Assembly (NCBI GenBank): GCA_012729335.1
Contig: JAAYDJ010000040.1
Coordinates: 1-33,056, forward strand
Direction: 5' to 3'
DNA from: Bacteroidales bacterium
Lineage (GTDB): Bacteria; Bacteroidota; Bacteroidia; Bacteroidales; Prolixibacteraceae
Length of the DNA: 33,056 nt
Shown here piece by piece: positions 1 through 8,048 of the stretch. A program made the position numbers and the translations under genes. The notes under the pieces were generated by a model. The model was given only the letters and a program-made list of their open reading frames with translations. It searched no databases and was not told the origin of the DNA. Position 1 is the stretch's first letter. Every line of letters begins with the position of its first letter.

Positions 1-213
1 GCAGCCTGGTCTGCACCAAGGCAAGCAGCCTGGTTCACCGGGGCAGCATAATAAACTTCACCGGGGCAGCATAATCAACTTCACCGTGGCAGCATAATCA
101 ACTTCGCCGGGGCGGCATAATAAACGTTTAAGTGAGGGCCCTGAGGGCGGGTCGTACATTGTTTTTTCGTAAATTGGGATAACCCTTTTCACGAAACCCA
201 CCCTCCCCGCGAA
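1..213. other. Non-coding left edge with repeats and possible promoter
   Basis: No convincing gene is visible here. The left part is repetitive (see the separate repeat entry). It is followed by a 10-bp palindrome (TAAACGTTTA, 121-130), a G/C-rich stretch and then an AT-rich stretch around 158-185. That last part contains TAAATTGG, one mismatch from the Bacteroidota -7 consensus TAnnTTTG, about 35 bases before the first gene. No -33 element is clear, so the promoter reading is weak. Confidence 0.4.
34..125. repeat. 23-bp tandem repeat, four copies
   Basis: Four head-to-tail 23-bp units begin at 34, 57, 80 and 103, each built as TTCxCCGxGGCxGCATAATxAAC. They differ from one another at only a few positions. 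A degenerate copy precedes them: GCAGCCTGGT occurs at 1-10 and again at 25-34. The units are contiguous with no spacers, so this is a tandem repeat and not a CRISPR array. Its function is unknown. Confidence 0.9.
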
Positions 214-1038
214 ATGAAAAAATGGGCGTTACATTTTTTGATTTCCGCATGGGCGCTGTCCATCCCTGTTGTTAACCAGGCGGTCACCCACCGGATACCG
301 GGGGCCCGTTCGGCGGCTTTGTCGCAAGCTACGGTGGCCTACCCCGGTGCTGAACTGCTCTTTGGCAATCCTGCAGCGGCAGCCTTTGAAAAACGGGTGT
401 CGGCACTGGTCAGCTACGACTCCCCGTTCCTGGTCAGAGAACTCTCCCTGTTGGCCGCAGGGGTGGTGCTCCCCCTGAAACCCGGGACCTTCGGACTTGC
501 ATACAGCCAATCAGGGGTGGCAAGCTGGTGCGAGAGAAAAGCGGCCCTCTCCTATTCCATGTCTTTGGGCAGGGCACTCGCCGCCGGCATCCAGTTTGAC
601 CTGATCGCGCAGAGCCTCCCCGAAAACCGCGACCCCTGCCTGATGGCCACCATCGAGGGAGGCATGGTGGCCACCCTCTCCCCGCACCTGCATGCGGGCT
701 TGCACCTCTTCAATCCCGTCAGGGCACGCCTCCCTACCCCCTGGGGCCACGAAAAGCCCCTCACCACCCTGCGCGGAGGTACCTGCTGGCACCTCACCCC
801 GGAACTCCTCCTCTGCACCGAAACCGAGAAACACTCAGACACCCCCCTCCGGGTAAAAACCGGTTTGGAAATCCTCATACCCGGGTACGCTGCCCTGCGC
901 TGCGGAGTGGCCTCCGCTCCGCTGACCTTCTCCCTGGGTGCCGGCTTTCTCTTCCGTAAAACAACTTTTGACATCGCCTTCGGGTACCATGGCCTCCTGG
1001 GATTCTCCCCCTCGGCTGCTTTCACCTGGACACTATGA
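214..1038 (+). CDS. Putative outer-membrane beta-barrel protein, PorV/PorQ-like
   Basis: This 274-residue protein starts with a signal-peptide-like segment (MKKW, then a hydrophobic stretch to about residue 20). The mature start reads G30-ARSAALSQATVA and is followed by a GNPAAAAF segment at 51-58. That resembles the GAR-S-A-x-G ... NPA opening of PorV/PorQ-like barrel proteins of Bacteroidota. The rest alternates polar and hydrophobic residues with many Gly and aromatic residues, and the chain ends FTWTL, as expected for an outer-membrane barrel. It overlaps the next gene by 4 bases (ATGA), so the two are probably co-translated. Family membership comes from motif recognition only. It could equally be an unnamed conserved Bacteroidota barrel family that always precedes the helix-hairpin-helix gene. 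No Shine-Dalgarno sequence is visible. Confidence 0.65.
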   Translation: MKKWALHFLISAWALSIPVVNQAVTHRIPGARSAALSQATVAYPGAELLFGNPAAAAFEKRVSALVSYDSPFLVRELSLLAAGVVLPLKPGTFGLAYSQSGVASWCERKAALSYSMSLGRALAAGIQFDLIAQSLPENRDPCLMATIEGGMVATLSPHLHAGLHLFNPVRARLPTPWGHEKPLTTLRGGTCWHLTPELLLCTETEKHSDTPLRVKTGLEILIPGYAALRCGVASAPLTFSLGAGFLFRKTTFDIAFGYHGLLGFSPSAAFTWTL

Positions 1039-3077
1039 AACCCCCGCTTCCCCTGGCGCTCCTGCCGGCAATGCTCCTCCTGGCCGGCACCCTCCCGGGG
1101 CAAACCCCTGCCCCACGGTTCAGAGATTTCTACGACCTCCTGGAATCGGTGGCCGGGGAAAACCCCGCCGAGGAGGAACCCACAGTCCTGCTGGAGGAAC
1201 TGCAGGAAAAATCAGAACATCCCCTCAATATCAACTCCGCCTCCAGGGAGGAACTCCTGGAAATCCCCTTCATCACGGAAGAAGCTGTGACCTCCATTAT
1301 TTCCTTCAGGGAGAAATATGGCCCCTACTACTCGGTGTTCGAGCTCTCTTCCCTGCCGGGGATCGGCAGGGAAATGGCTGAAAAAATCTCCTTTTTCATC
1401 ATGGCGGGGCCTGCGGAAACCCTTACCCGGGGGGATACCCTCCGCTACCGTGGATATCATGACCTTCTGATCAGGGGCAGCCGCACGTTTCCCCTGGCCC
1501 GTGGCTACCAGGAAAACGGCGGAAAGCCCCCGGCATACCCCGGAAGCCCCGGGAGATGGTACGTTCGTTACCGCTACGACAAAAAGGGAAGGTTTGAGGC
1601 AGGGCTGACCGCCGACAAGGACCCCGGAGAACCCTTTTTCAGCGCGCACCATAAAACAGGATTTGATTACACCTCCGGCTGGGTCAGCTTCGGCGTCTGC
1701 AAATGGATGCCCCGGGTCATTCTGGGCGATTTCACCGCCGGTACCGGCCAGGGGGCGGTGATCTGGCAAGGCTTTTCCATGCCGGGGAGCGCCGATATCC
1801 TGCAGGCCTCCAAAAACCTGACCTACATTAAACCCCACTCCTCCTCCGAGGAAAACCGCTTCTTCAGAGGGGCGGCCACCTCGTTTCATTTCGGCAATCA
1901 CCGGGTTCACCTCTTCCTCTCCTCCCGGAAAAGGGACGCTCACCTGGAAACGACCGCCGACTCCCTGCGGGTGGTCACCTCCCTGCCCGCCTCGGGTTAC
2001 CATCGTACCCTCCCGGAAAGGGATGGCAGGCACCAGGTCAGGGAAACCACGGGAGCCCTCCTCTACCACTATGCCCGGCCGGGAGTGAAAGCGGGCATGA
2101 CGGTCATGGCCGCCCGTTTTGGAACACCCCTCGACCCGGGTGACCAGCTGTATGAGAAGTACTTTTTCAGGGGGAAGGATCTCCTTAACATGGGAGCCGA
2201 TTACCGCTGGATCACGGGGGGCATTCAGCTTTTCGGGGAGGCTGCGTGGTCGCATCCCGGTGGAATGGCCCTGGTACAGGGACTGGAAGCCCGGCTCCAT
2301 GACCAGCTGGGGTTGGTGATCTCCTTCCGGCACTTTGACCGCGACTACCAGGCCATGTGGGCAGGAGCACAGGTCTCCGCAGGTCGCTGCATGAACGAAA
2401 CCGGCCTCTACACCGCCCTGCGACTCCTCCCGGCACCGGGAGTCACCCTCACGGCCAGTGCCGACTGGCACCGCTCACCCTGGATTCTTTTCCACACCGC
2501 CGCCCCCGCTTCGGGAAACCTGTGCACCCTGCGCGCCGACTACCACCCCTCCGCCCGATGGGTGGGATACCTCCGCTACCGCTTTAAATCAGAGGAATCC
2601 AAAATGAAAGAGCCCTTCCTCTACCGTCAGGTCACCACCCGCCAGCATAACCTCAGGCTCCAAGCCGACTGGACTCCCACACCTCCCCTTACCTTCCGCG
2701 CCCGCTTCGAAGGCCTCCTCCTTAACGCCCCTACCCCCGAAAAAGGGCTCCTCATCGCCGGCGATGTCGCCTGGAAACCCGGAACACTCCCCCTGACCGC
2801 CAGCGTCAGAACAGCCTGGTTCCATACCGACTCCTACGCTTCAGCCATCTATACCTTCGAAAATGACCTCCTCTACGCCTTCTCCTCCCTGACCTGCTTC
2901 GGCCATGGCTTCCGCCATTACCTAAACCTCAAAGTCACCCTGGCCCACCATCTCGAAGCTTGGATGAAAGTGGGCCTCACCACCTGGCCCGGCAGGGAAA
3001 CCACAGGCTCGGGAAACGACGAACGTGAGGGCAAATCTAAAGAAGAGTTAAAATTGCAAATGAGATACCGCTTTTAA
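1035..3077 (+). CDS. Helix-hairpin-helix (ComEA-like) protein with C-terminal beta-barrel
   Basis: The 680-residue product has a signal peptide (residues 1 to about 22, cleavage near LPGQ) and a short acidic linker at about 40-62. A double helix-hairpin-helix module follows at about 64-122: NINSASREELLEIP opens the first motif and SSLPGIG (GIG at 109-111) the second. This layout is typical of ComEA/ComE DNA-binding proteins. The remaining roughly 550 residues look like an outer-membrane barrel, with many alternating aromatic strands and a C-terminal KLQMRYRF ending in Phe. The protein would therefore place a DNA-binding-type module in the periplasm, tethered to an outer-membrane barrel. Homologues of this architecture are usually annotated only as helix-hairpin-helix domain proteins. 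A DNA-uptake role is inference; HhH modules can also bind proteins. The start overlaps the upstream gene by 4 bases. Confidence 0.75.
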   Translation: MKPPLPLALLPAMLLLAGTLPGQTPAPRFRDFYDLLESVAGENPAEEEPTVLLEELQEKSEHPLNINSASREELLEIPFITEEAVTSIISFREKYGPYYSVFELSSLPGIGREMAEKISFFIMAGPAETLTRGDTLRYRGYHDLLIRGSRTFPLARGYQENGGKPPAYPGSPGRWYVRYRYDKKGRFEAGLTADKDPGEPFFSAHHKTGFDYTSGWVSFGVCKWMPRVILGDFTAGTGQGAVIWQGFSMPGSADILQASKNLTYIKPHSSSEENRFFRGAATSFHFGNHRVHLFLSSRKRDAHLETTADSLRVVTSLPASGYHRTLPERDGRHQVRETTGALLYHYARPGVKAGMTVMAARFGTPLDPGDQLYEKYFFRGKDLLNMGADYRWITGGIQLFGEAAWSHPGGMALVQGLEARLHDQLGLVISFRHFDRDYQAMWAGAQVSAGRCMNETGLYTALRLLPAPGVTLTASADWHRSPWILFHTAAPASGNLCTLRADYHPSARWVGYLRYRFKSEESKMKEPFLYRQVTTRQHNLRLQADWTPTPPLTFRARFEGLLLNAPTPEKGLLIAGDVAWKPGTLPLTASVRTAWFHTDSYASAIYTFENDLLYAFSSLTCFGHGFRHYLNLKVTLAHHLEAWMKVGLTTWPGRETTGSGNDEREGKSKEELKLQMRYRF

Positions 3078-3089
3078 CGACTATTTTAG

Positions 3090-3097
3090 TTACTTTG
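3090..3097 (+). promoter_or_regulatory. Possible -7 element for the acyltransferase
   Basis: TTACTTTG differs by one base from the Bacteroidota -7 consensus TAnnTTTG. It lies 23 bases before the ATG at 3121. No -33 TTTG is evident, so support is modest. Confidence 0.35.
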
Positions 3098-3120
3098 TCA
3101 GGGATTAAACCATACTTATC

Positions 3121-4272
3121 ATGGAATTGAGTGAATACGAGGACATTCGACCGTATTGCGATGCCGAAGTCCCGGAAAAGATCAGACTTCTTCTGGACGA
3201 TCCGGCCTTTACGGAGGTCTTCAGGCTCATCTTCCCCGACGAACACAAGGAGATGCACATGCGCAAACTCCTGCTGGAAGTTAAAACCATAGGGCAGCTG
3301 CAGCATGATTTCGTGTCACGCCTTGTGGAGAGAATCATCAAAGGGACCACCAACGGATTAACCACGAGCGGACTGGAATATCTCGACAAAAACAAGTCGT
3401 ATCTGTTCATTTCAAACCACAGGGATATCATCCTGGATTCGGCCTTTCTGAACTATGTGATGTTCCAGACGGGAATGAACACGACCCAGATCGCCATAGG
3501 CGACAACCTGCTGATTTACGATTGGATCACGCATGTGGTCAAGCTGAACAGAGCCTTTGTCGTCAAACGCAACATCACGGCCCGGGAGTTGCTGGAAGCC
3601 TCTAAAAAACTGTCGGGATACATCCGGAACTCCATCACCAGGGAAAACATGTCGGTATGGATAGCCCAGCGTGAGGGGAGAACCAAGGACGGCAATGACC
3701 AGACCCACCTTGCCATCCTGAAGATGCTCAATCTCAGCAACACCAGGGGACTTGCCGACGGGTTCGGGGAACTTACCGTGGTCCCCCTCTCCATCTCCTA
3801 TGAACTGGAGCCCTGCGGCATTGCCAAGGTCTCCGAACTGATCAGAAAGGACACCGACGGCTACCAAAAAACCCCGGAGGATGACCTCCGGAGCATGGCC
3901 AACGGGGTGGCCAACCCCAAGGGCAGAGTCCACTTCTCCTTTGGCCGCCCCATTTTAACCAGCTTCCTCGAGAAGAACAACGACCTGCCTATCAACGAAT
4001 TCCTGCAACTCCTCGCCGAACGTATCGACCACCGCATCCACCAATACTACAAACTGTGGCCATATAATTACGTGGCCTATGAACTGCAAAACGGTACCGG
4101 CGAGTTCAACGACTACTATACGTCAGCCGATATCGTGGATTTTAAGAATATGATTGCCAAGGCACAGGAATCCATCGCCTATAAACCGGAAGAGGTGGCC
4201 CGCCGATTCGTAAAAATGTATGCGCGGCCCGTCGAAAACGCCCTCATCGCCGAAGAAGTCTTCAGGTCATGA
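3121..4272 (+). CDS. PlsC/PlsB-like glycerophospholipid acyltransferase
   Basis: This 383-residue protein probably transfers an acyl chain to a glycerophosphate or lysophospholipid acceptor at the inner membrane. The acyltransferase block is visible: SNHRDIILDSAF (about residues 98-109) stands where the NHxxxxD catalytic motif is expected. AFVVKRN and QREGRTKDG (about 183-191) match the downstream motifs, including the EGxR-type substrate-binding motif. The His-to-Asp spacing is one residue longer than the canonical HX4D (see findings). The size and C-terminal extension fit PlsB-like Bacteroidota acyltransferases better than short PlsC enzymes. The stop codon directly abuts the stop of recJ on the other strand, leaving no room for a terminator. 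The acyl donor and exact acceptor cannot be read from the sequence. Confidence 0.8.
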   Translation: MELSEYEDIRPYCDAEVPEKIRLLLDDPAFTEVFRLIFPDEHKEMHMRKLLLEVKTIGQLQHDFVSRLVERIIKGTTNGLTTSGLEYLDKNKSYLFISNHRDIILDSAFLNYVMFQTGMNTTQIAIGDNLLIYDWITHVVKLNRAFVVKRNITARELLEASKKLSGYIRNSITRENMSVWIAQREGRTKDGNDQTHLAILKMLNLSNTRGLADGFGELTVVPLSISYELEPCGIAKVSELIRKDTDGYQKTPEDDLRSMANGVANPKGRVHFSFGRPILTSFLEKNNDLPINEFLQLLAERIDHRIHQYYKLWPYNYVAYELQNGTGEFNDYYTSADIVDFKNMIAKAQESIAYKPEEVARRFVKMYARPVENALIAEEVFRS

Positions 4273-5991
4273 TCAAGGCTTGATCCTGATATCCTTGATA
4301 TTAAGCTGCAGGTTGGTCTTTCCCCGGAATTCGTTCAGTTCCACGGAATAGCAGATGTCAAAGGGAGTCCCCGACTGGATCACCGGAAATTTGGAGGCCA
4401 TGTTAAAAGCGATCCCCGCAAAGATTCCTGAGGAGGCATCAGGTTCCATCAGATCGAGTTTGATGTGTTCGAGGTTCTTGCCCACCAGGCGGCTGGTCCC
4501 GGCATCTATGACATCTTCGGTCACAAAAACGGGAATGTTGTTGTGGGGACCGAAGGGGGCGAACTGCTTGAGCACCCTGAAGAAGCGGGGAGTGATCTCA
4601 TGCAGGGCCAGTTTGGCATCTACCTCCACGGTCTGCAGCTGCTGCCGGGAGGTGACTGTTTTGGTGACGATCTCCTCAAAGCGTTCCGAAAAGGCCCTCA
4701 CGTTCTCGATTCTCATGGTCAGCCCGGCGGCATACATATGACCCCCATACGACTCCAGAAGATCACTGCAGGCCCCGATGGCTTCGTAAAGATCGAAATC
4801 CTTCACCGAACGCGCAGAACCCGTGGCCAAACCGTTCGATTCAGTGAGTACCACCGTCGGCCGGTAATAAAACTCTGTGAGCCGCGAAGCCACGATGCCC
4901 ACCACCCCCTTGTGCCAGTCACGGTTATATATGACCGTACTGTTCCGGCTTCGCATCGCTTCGTCCCGTTCGATCATGTCGAGGGCATCCTGCGTAATGT
5001 CGCGGTCCAGCGTCTTGCGGATCTCATTGAAAGAGTCAATTTCTTCACCCAGGGCATCGGAACTGACCGTATCGACCGATACCAGGATCTGGACCGACTT
5101 TTTGCCGTGTTCGATACGCCCTGAGGCGTTCAGCCGTGGCCCTATCTTAAAGACAATGTCGCTGATGGAGATTTCCTCCCCTTTCAGCCCTGCAAAATTG
5201 ATGATGGTCTGTAATCCCATCCCCGGGTCGGTATTGAGTTTCTTCAGCCCATACCAGGCTAAAACCCTGTTCTCACCAGTGATGGGAACAATGTCGGAGG
5301 CGATGCTGACCACCACCAGATCGAGAAGGTCATGGAGCTTTTCAGGATTGATGTTGTTTTTCAGGGTATACGCCTGCAGCAGCTTGAACCCCACGCCGCA
5401 CCCCGATAACTCCTTGTAGGGGTACGGACAGTCGGGCCGCTTGGGATCCAGAACCGCCACGGCCTCGGGAATCGACTCCCCGGGGTTGTGATGATCACAA
5501 ATGATGAAATCCAATCCCTGATCACGCGCCATCTTCACCTTCTCCACCGCCTTGATACCGCAATCCAGCACGATGACCAGCGAAAAATCCTCCCTGGCAG
5601 CAAACTCAATACTCTGGGGTGAAATCCCGTACCCCTCGGTATAGCGGTCGGGTATGTAATAATCAATATGGGTGAGGTAATCCTTCAGAAACAGATAAAG
5701 CATGGCCACTGAGGTGGTGCCGTCCACATCATAATCCCCGTATATCAAAACCTTCTCCTGGTTCCTGATGGCCCGCTCCAGCCGCTCTACCGCCCTGTCC
5801 ATATCCTTCATCAGAAAAGGATCATGAAGATCGGACAACCTGGGGCGGAAGAAACTCCTGGCCTCGTTGAATGTCTTCACCCCCCGCTGTGCCAGCAGGT
5901 TGGCTATCACCATGTTAACATTCAACGCTGCGGACAGGTGTTTGATATCATTGTTATCGCCCTGCGGCTTTATACTCCAGATTTTATCCAT
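4273..5991 (-). CDS. recJ: Single-stranded-DNA-specific exonuclease RecJ
   Basis: RecJ degrades single-stranded DNA 5' to 3' in recombinational and mismatch repair. The 572-residue product carries the DHH phosphoesterase signatures: YGDYDVDG at 84-91, LDCG near 142-145 and CDHH at 165-168, followed by the GCGVGFK region near 198. A DHHA1 domain follows (about 350-460, with SYGGHMYAAGLTM) and then the C-terminal OB-like region. Length matches the family. The ATG at 5991 is supported by an upstream AAGGTGAGGA purine stretch and by a -7 element 40 bases upstream. The gene is divergent from lysS and convergent with the acyltransferase. Confidence 0.95.
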   Translation of the reverse strand: MDKIWSIKPQGDNNDIKHLSAALNVNMVIANLLAQRGVKTFNEARSFFRPRLSDLHDPFLMKDMDRAVERLERAIRNQEKVLIYGDYDVDGTTSVAMLYLFLKDYLTHIDYYIPDRYTEGYGISPQSIEFAAREDFSLVIVLDCGIKAVEKVKMARDQGLDFIICDHHNPGESIPEAVAVLDPKRPDCPYPYKELSGCGVGFKLLQAYTLKNNINPEKLHDLLDLVVVSIASDIVPITGENRVLAWYGLKKLNTDPGMGLQTIINFAGLKGEEISISDIVFKIGPRLNASGRIEHGKKSVQILVSVDTVSSDALGEEIDSFNEIRKTLDRDITQDALDMIERDEAMRSRNSTVIYNRDWHKGVVGIVASRLTEFYYRPTVVLTESNGLATGSARSVKDFDLYEAIGACSDLLESYGGHMYAAGLTMRIENVRAFSERFEEIVTKTVTSRQQLQTVEVDAKLALHEITPRFFRVLKQFAPFGPHNNIPVFVTEDVIDAGTSRLVGKNLEHIKLDLMEPDASSGIFAGIAFNMASKFPVIQSGTPFDICYSVELNEFRGKTNLQLNIKDIRIKP

Positions 5992-6031
5992 TCCTCACCT
6001 TTCTGCCGTAGCCTACCATATATATTTAATG

Positions 6032-6039
6032 CAAAGATA
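6032..6039 (-). promoter_or_regulatory. -7 promoter element of recJ
   Basis: Read on the minus strand the site is TATCTTTG, a perfect match to the Bacteroidota -7 consensus TAnnTTTG. It is followed by C and lies about 40 bases upstream of the recJ ATG. No clear -33 TTTG is seen. Confidence 0.6.
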
Positions 6040-6195
6040 AGAATTGAAAAATGATAAGCATAATAAAACCCAGCCCAGTCCGACAATTTTTTATTAACTG
6101 AAAATCAAGGTATTACAATGAATTTCAAAAGCCCATTTTTCGCTCCTCCGGCCTAACTGGTTGTGCCATAACCATCCCGTCAGATTCTTTTTTCT

Positions 6196-6203
6196 TATCT
6201 TTG
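6196..6203 (+). promoter_or_regulatory. -7 promoter element of lysS
   Basis: TATCTTTG is a perfect TAnnTTTG match, 21 bases before the ATG at 6225. It decides the lysS start: a TTG at 6201 is in frame with lysS but overlaps this element, so it would lie upstream of the predicted transcription start. Confidence 0.6.
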
Positions 6204-6224
6204 GGCGTTTTTTCAATACGAGAG

Positions 6225-7964
6225 ATGAGCCAAATGACTTTGAGTGAACAGGAGGAGATCCGCAGGAACTCGCTCCGCAGGTTGCGTGAACTGGGCGTGG
6301 ATCCCTATCCTGCCGCCCAATATCCCGTCAATGCCCTGGCGGCAGAGATCAAGGCGGGATATGATCCCGGGGCTGGGAATTACAGTGACGTATGCCTTGC
6401 CGGAAGGCTGATGAACCAGCGGATTATGGGCAAGGCCTCCTTCGCCGAGCTTCAGGACTCTTCGGGCCGCATCCAGCTTTATGTCAACCGCGATGAACTT
6501 TGCCCCGGAGAGGACAAAACCCTTTACAACGAAGTCTTCCGCAAACTGCTTGATATCGGGGATACCATCGGGGTGAAAGGTCATGTATTCATCACCCAGA
6601 TGGGTGAAATCTCAGTCCATGTCAGAGAGCTTTCCCTTCTGAGCAAGGCGTTGCGCCCTTTGCCGGTGGTCAAGGAAAAAGAGGGGATTCTCTTTGATGC
6701 CTTTACCGATGTGGAACAGCGGTACCGGATGCGATACGTCGATCTGATCGTCAACCCCCACATCAGGGAGGTCTTTGTAAAAAGGAGCAAGATCATCAAT
6801 ACCATGCGGGAGATGTTCAACGAACAGGGGTACCTCGAAGTGGAAACCCCCATTCTCCAGCCCATCCCGGGGGGGGCTGCGGCACGCCCCTTCATCACCC
6901 ATCACAACACCCTCGACATTCCCCTCTATCTGCGCATCGCCAATGAACTCTACCTTAAAAGACTGATCGTCGGAGGTTTCGACGGCGTCTACGAATTCGC
7001 CCGCGATTTCCGCAATGAGGGGATGGACCGCACCCACAATCCTGAGTTTACGGTCCTGGAAATCTATGTGGCCTATAAGGATTATTTCTGGATGATGGAT
7101 TTCACGGAAAAAATGGTCGAACGGGTTGCCCTGGCACTCCATGGAACCACCAGGGTCCCCCTGGGCGACCAGATCATCGATTTCAAGGCGCCCTATCCGC
7201 GGGTGACCATGTACGAGGCCATCAAAACCCACACCGGATATGACATCAGGGGAAAAAGCGAGCAGGAACTGAGAGGGATCTGCGACCTTCTGGGTATCGA
7301 CACCACCCCTGACATGGGCAAGGGTAAGCTCATCGACGCCCTATTCGGCGAGAAATGTGAACACCATTACATACAGCCCACCTTTATCATCGACTACCCT
7401 GTGGAGATGTCTCCCCTGACCAAAATGCACCGGTCGGAACCGGGGGTCACCGAAAGATTTGAACTGATGGTTTTCGGCAAGGAACTGGCCAATGCTTACT
7501 CCGAGCTGAACGACCCCATCGATCAGCGGGAGAGGTTCGAGGAGCAGCTCCGGCTCTCCGAAAAGGGCGATGACGAAGCCATGTTCATCGATCATGATTT
7601 TCTGCGCGCCCTGGAATACGGCATGCCCCCCACCTCGGGCATGGGCATTGGCATCGACCGGCTCACCATGTTCATGACCAATAACCTGTCGATCCAGGAT
7701 GTCCTTTTCTTTCCCCAGATGAAACCGGAAATCCGCAAGCAGGAAGCCGCGGCTCCCGCCGAAGAATTCCGCCACCTGGGGATTTCCCCGGAATGGGAGG
7801 AGCTCCTTTTGAAGCTGGGATACACTTCCGTGGCCAAACTCCGGGAGGCCGGCAAATTCACGAAACTCCACCAGGAGATCTGCGGATTCAACAAAAAAAA
7901 CAAGCTGGGGCTGCCCAATCCTACTCCCGACCAGGTAAAGGAATGGCTCGAAAAAGCAGGCTGA
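6225..7964 (+). CDS. lysS: Lysyl-tRNA synthetase, class II
   Basis: This enzyme charges tRNA-Lys. From the ATG at 6225 the product is 579 residues and begins MSQMTLSEQEEIRRNSL, a typical LysS start. An internal ATG at 6234 (MTLSEQEE) is nearly as good. An OB-fold anticodon-binding domain (about residues 55-165, with GKASFAELQDSSG) precedes the class II catalytic core. Motif 1 lies around the EVFVKRSKI/GYLEVETPIL region, motif 2 is FRNEGMDRTHNPEFT and motif 3 is GMGIGIDRLTMF. A C-terminal extension of about 60 residues (from about 515, HLGISPEWEELLLKLGY) goes beyond the bacterial core; similar tails occur in Bacteroidota LysS. The gene heads a plus-strand run with gpsA, pgi and an EamA transporter. 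Confidence 0.96.
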   Translation: MSQMTLSEQEEIRRNSLRRLRELGVDPYPAAQYPVNALAAEIKAGYDPGAGNYSDVCLAGRLMNQRIMGKASFAELQDSSGRIQLYVNRDELCPGEDKTLYNEVFRKLLDIGDTIGVKGHVFITQMGEISVHVRELSLLSKALRPLPVVKEKEGILFDAFTDVEQRYRMRYVDLIVNPHIREVFVKRSKIINTMREMFNEQGYLEVETPILQPIPGGAAARPFITHHNTLDIPLYLRIANELYLKRLIVGGFDGVYEFARDFRNEGMDRTHNPEFTVLEIYVAYKDYFWMMDFTEKMVERVALALHGTTRVPLGDQIIDFKAPYPRVTMYEAIKTHTGYDIRGKSEQELRGICDLLGIDTTPDMGKGKLIDALFGEKCEHHYIQPTFIIDYPVEMSPLTKMHRSEPGVTERFELMVFGKELANAYSELNDPIDQRERFEEQLRLSEKGDDEAMFIDHDFLRALEYGMPPTSGMGIGIDRLTMFMTNNLSIQDVLFFPQMKPEIRKQEAAAPAEEFRHLGISPEWEELLLKLGYTSVAKLREAGKFTKLHQEICGFNKKNKLGLPNPTPDQVKEWLEKAG

Positions 7965-8039
7965 CCCACCCAGGGGGACACCGGGAGGAAAGCGCCCTGA
8001 AATAGCAGGCTGCAACGCACACCGTTCCGGAAAAGAGAG

Positions 8040-8047
8040 TAGCTTTG
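8040..8047 (+). promoter_or_regulatory. Possible -7 element at the gpsA start
   Basis: TAGCTTTG matches TAnnTTTG perfectly and is followed by C, as in the recJ and purH sites. It directly abuts the ATG at 8049. If it is active, transcription would begin a few bases inside the annotated coding region (see findings). No -33 TTTG is visible, so it may be fortuitous. Confidence 0.35.
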
Positions 8048-8048
8048 C

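Noticed and set aside
1212-2471. Long minus-strand open frame opposite the HhH/barrel gene
   Set aside because: It is a shadow of the real gene. The translation shows no domain and has the composition of antisense frames.
6201-6224. In-frame TTG at 6201 as the lysS start
   Set aside because: The TTG lies inside the TATCTTTG promoter element, and the ATG at 6225 gives the normal LysS N-terminus.
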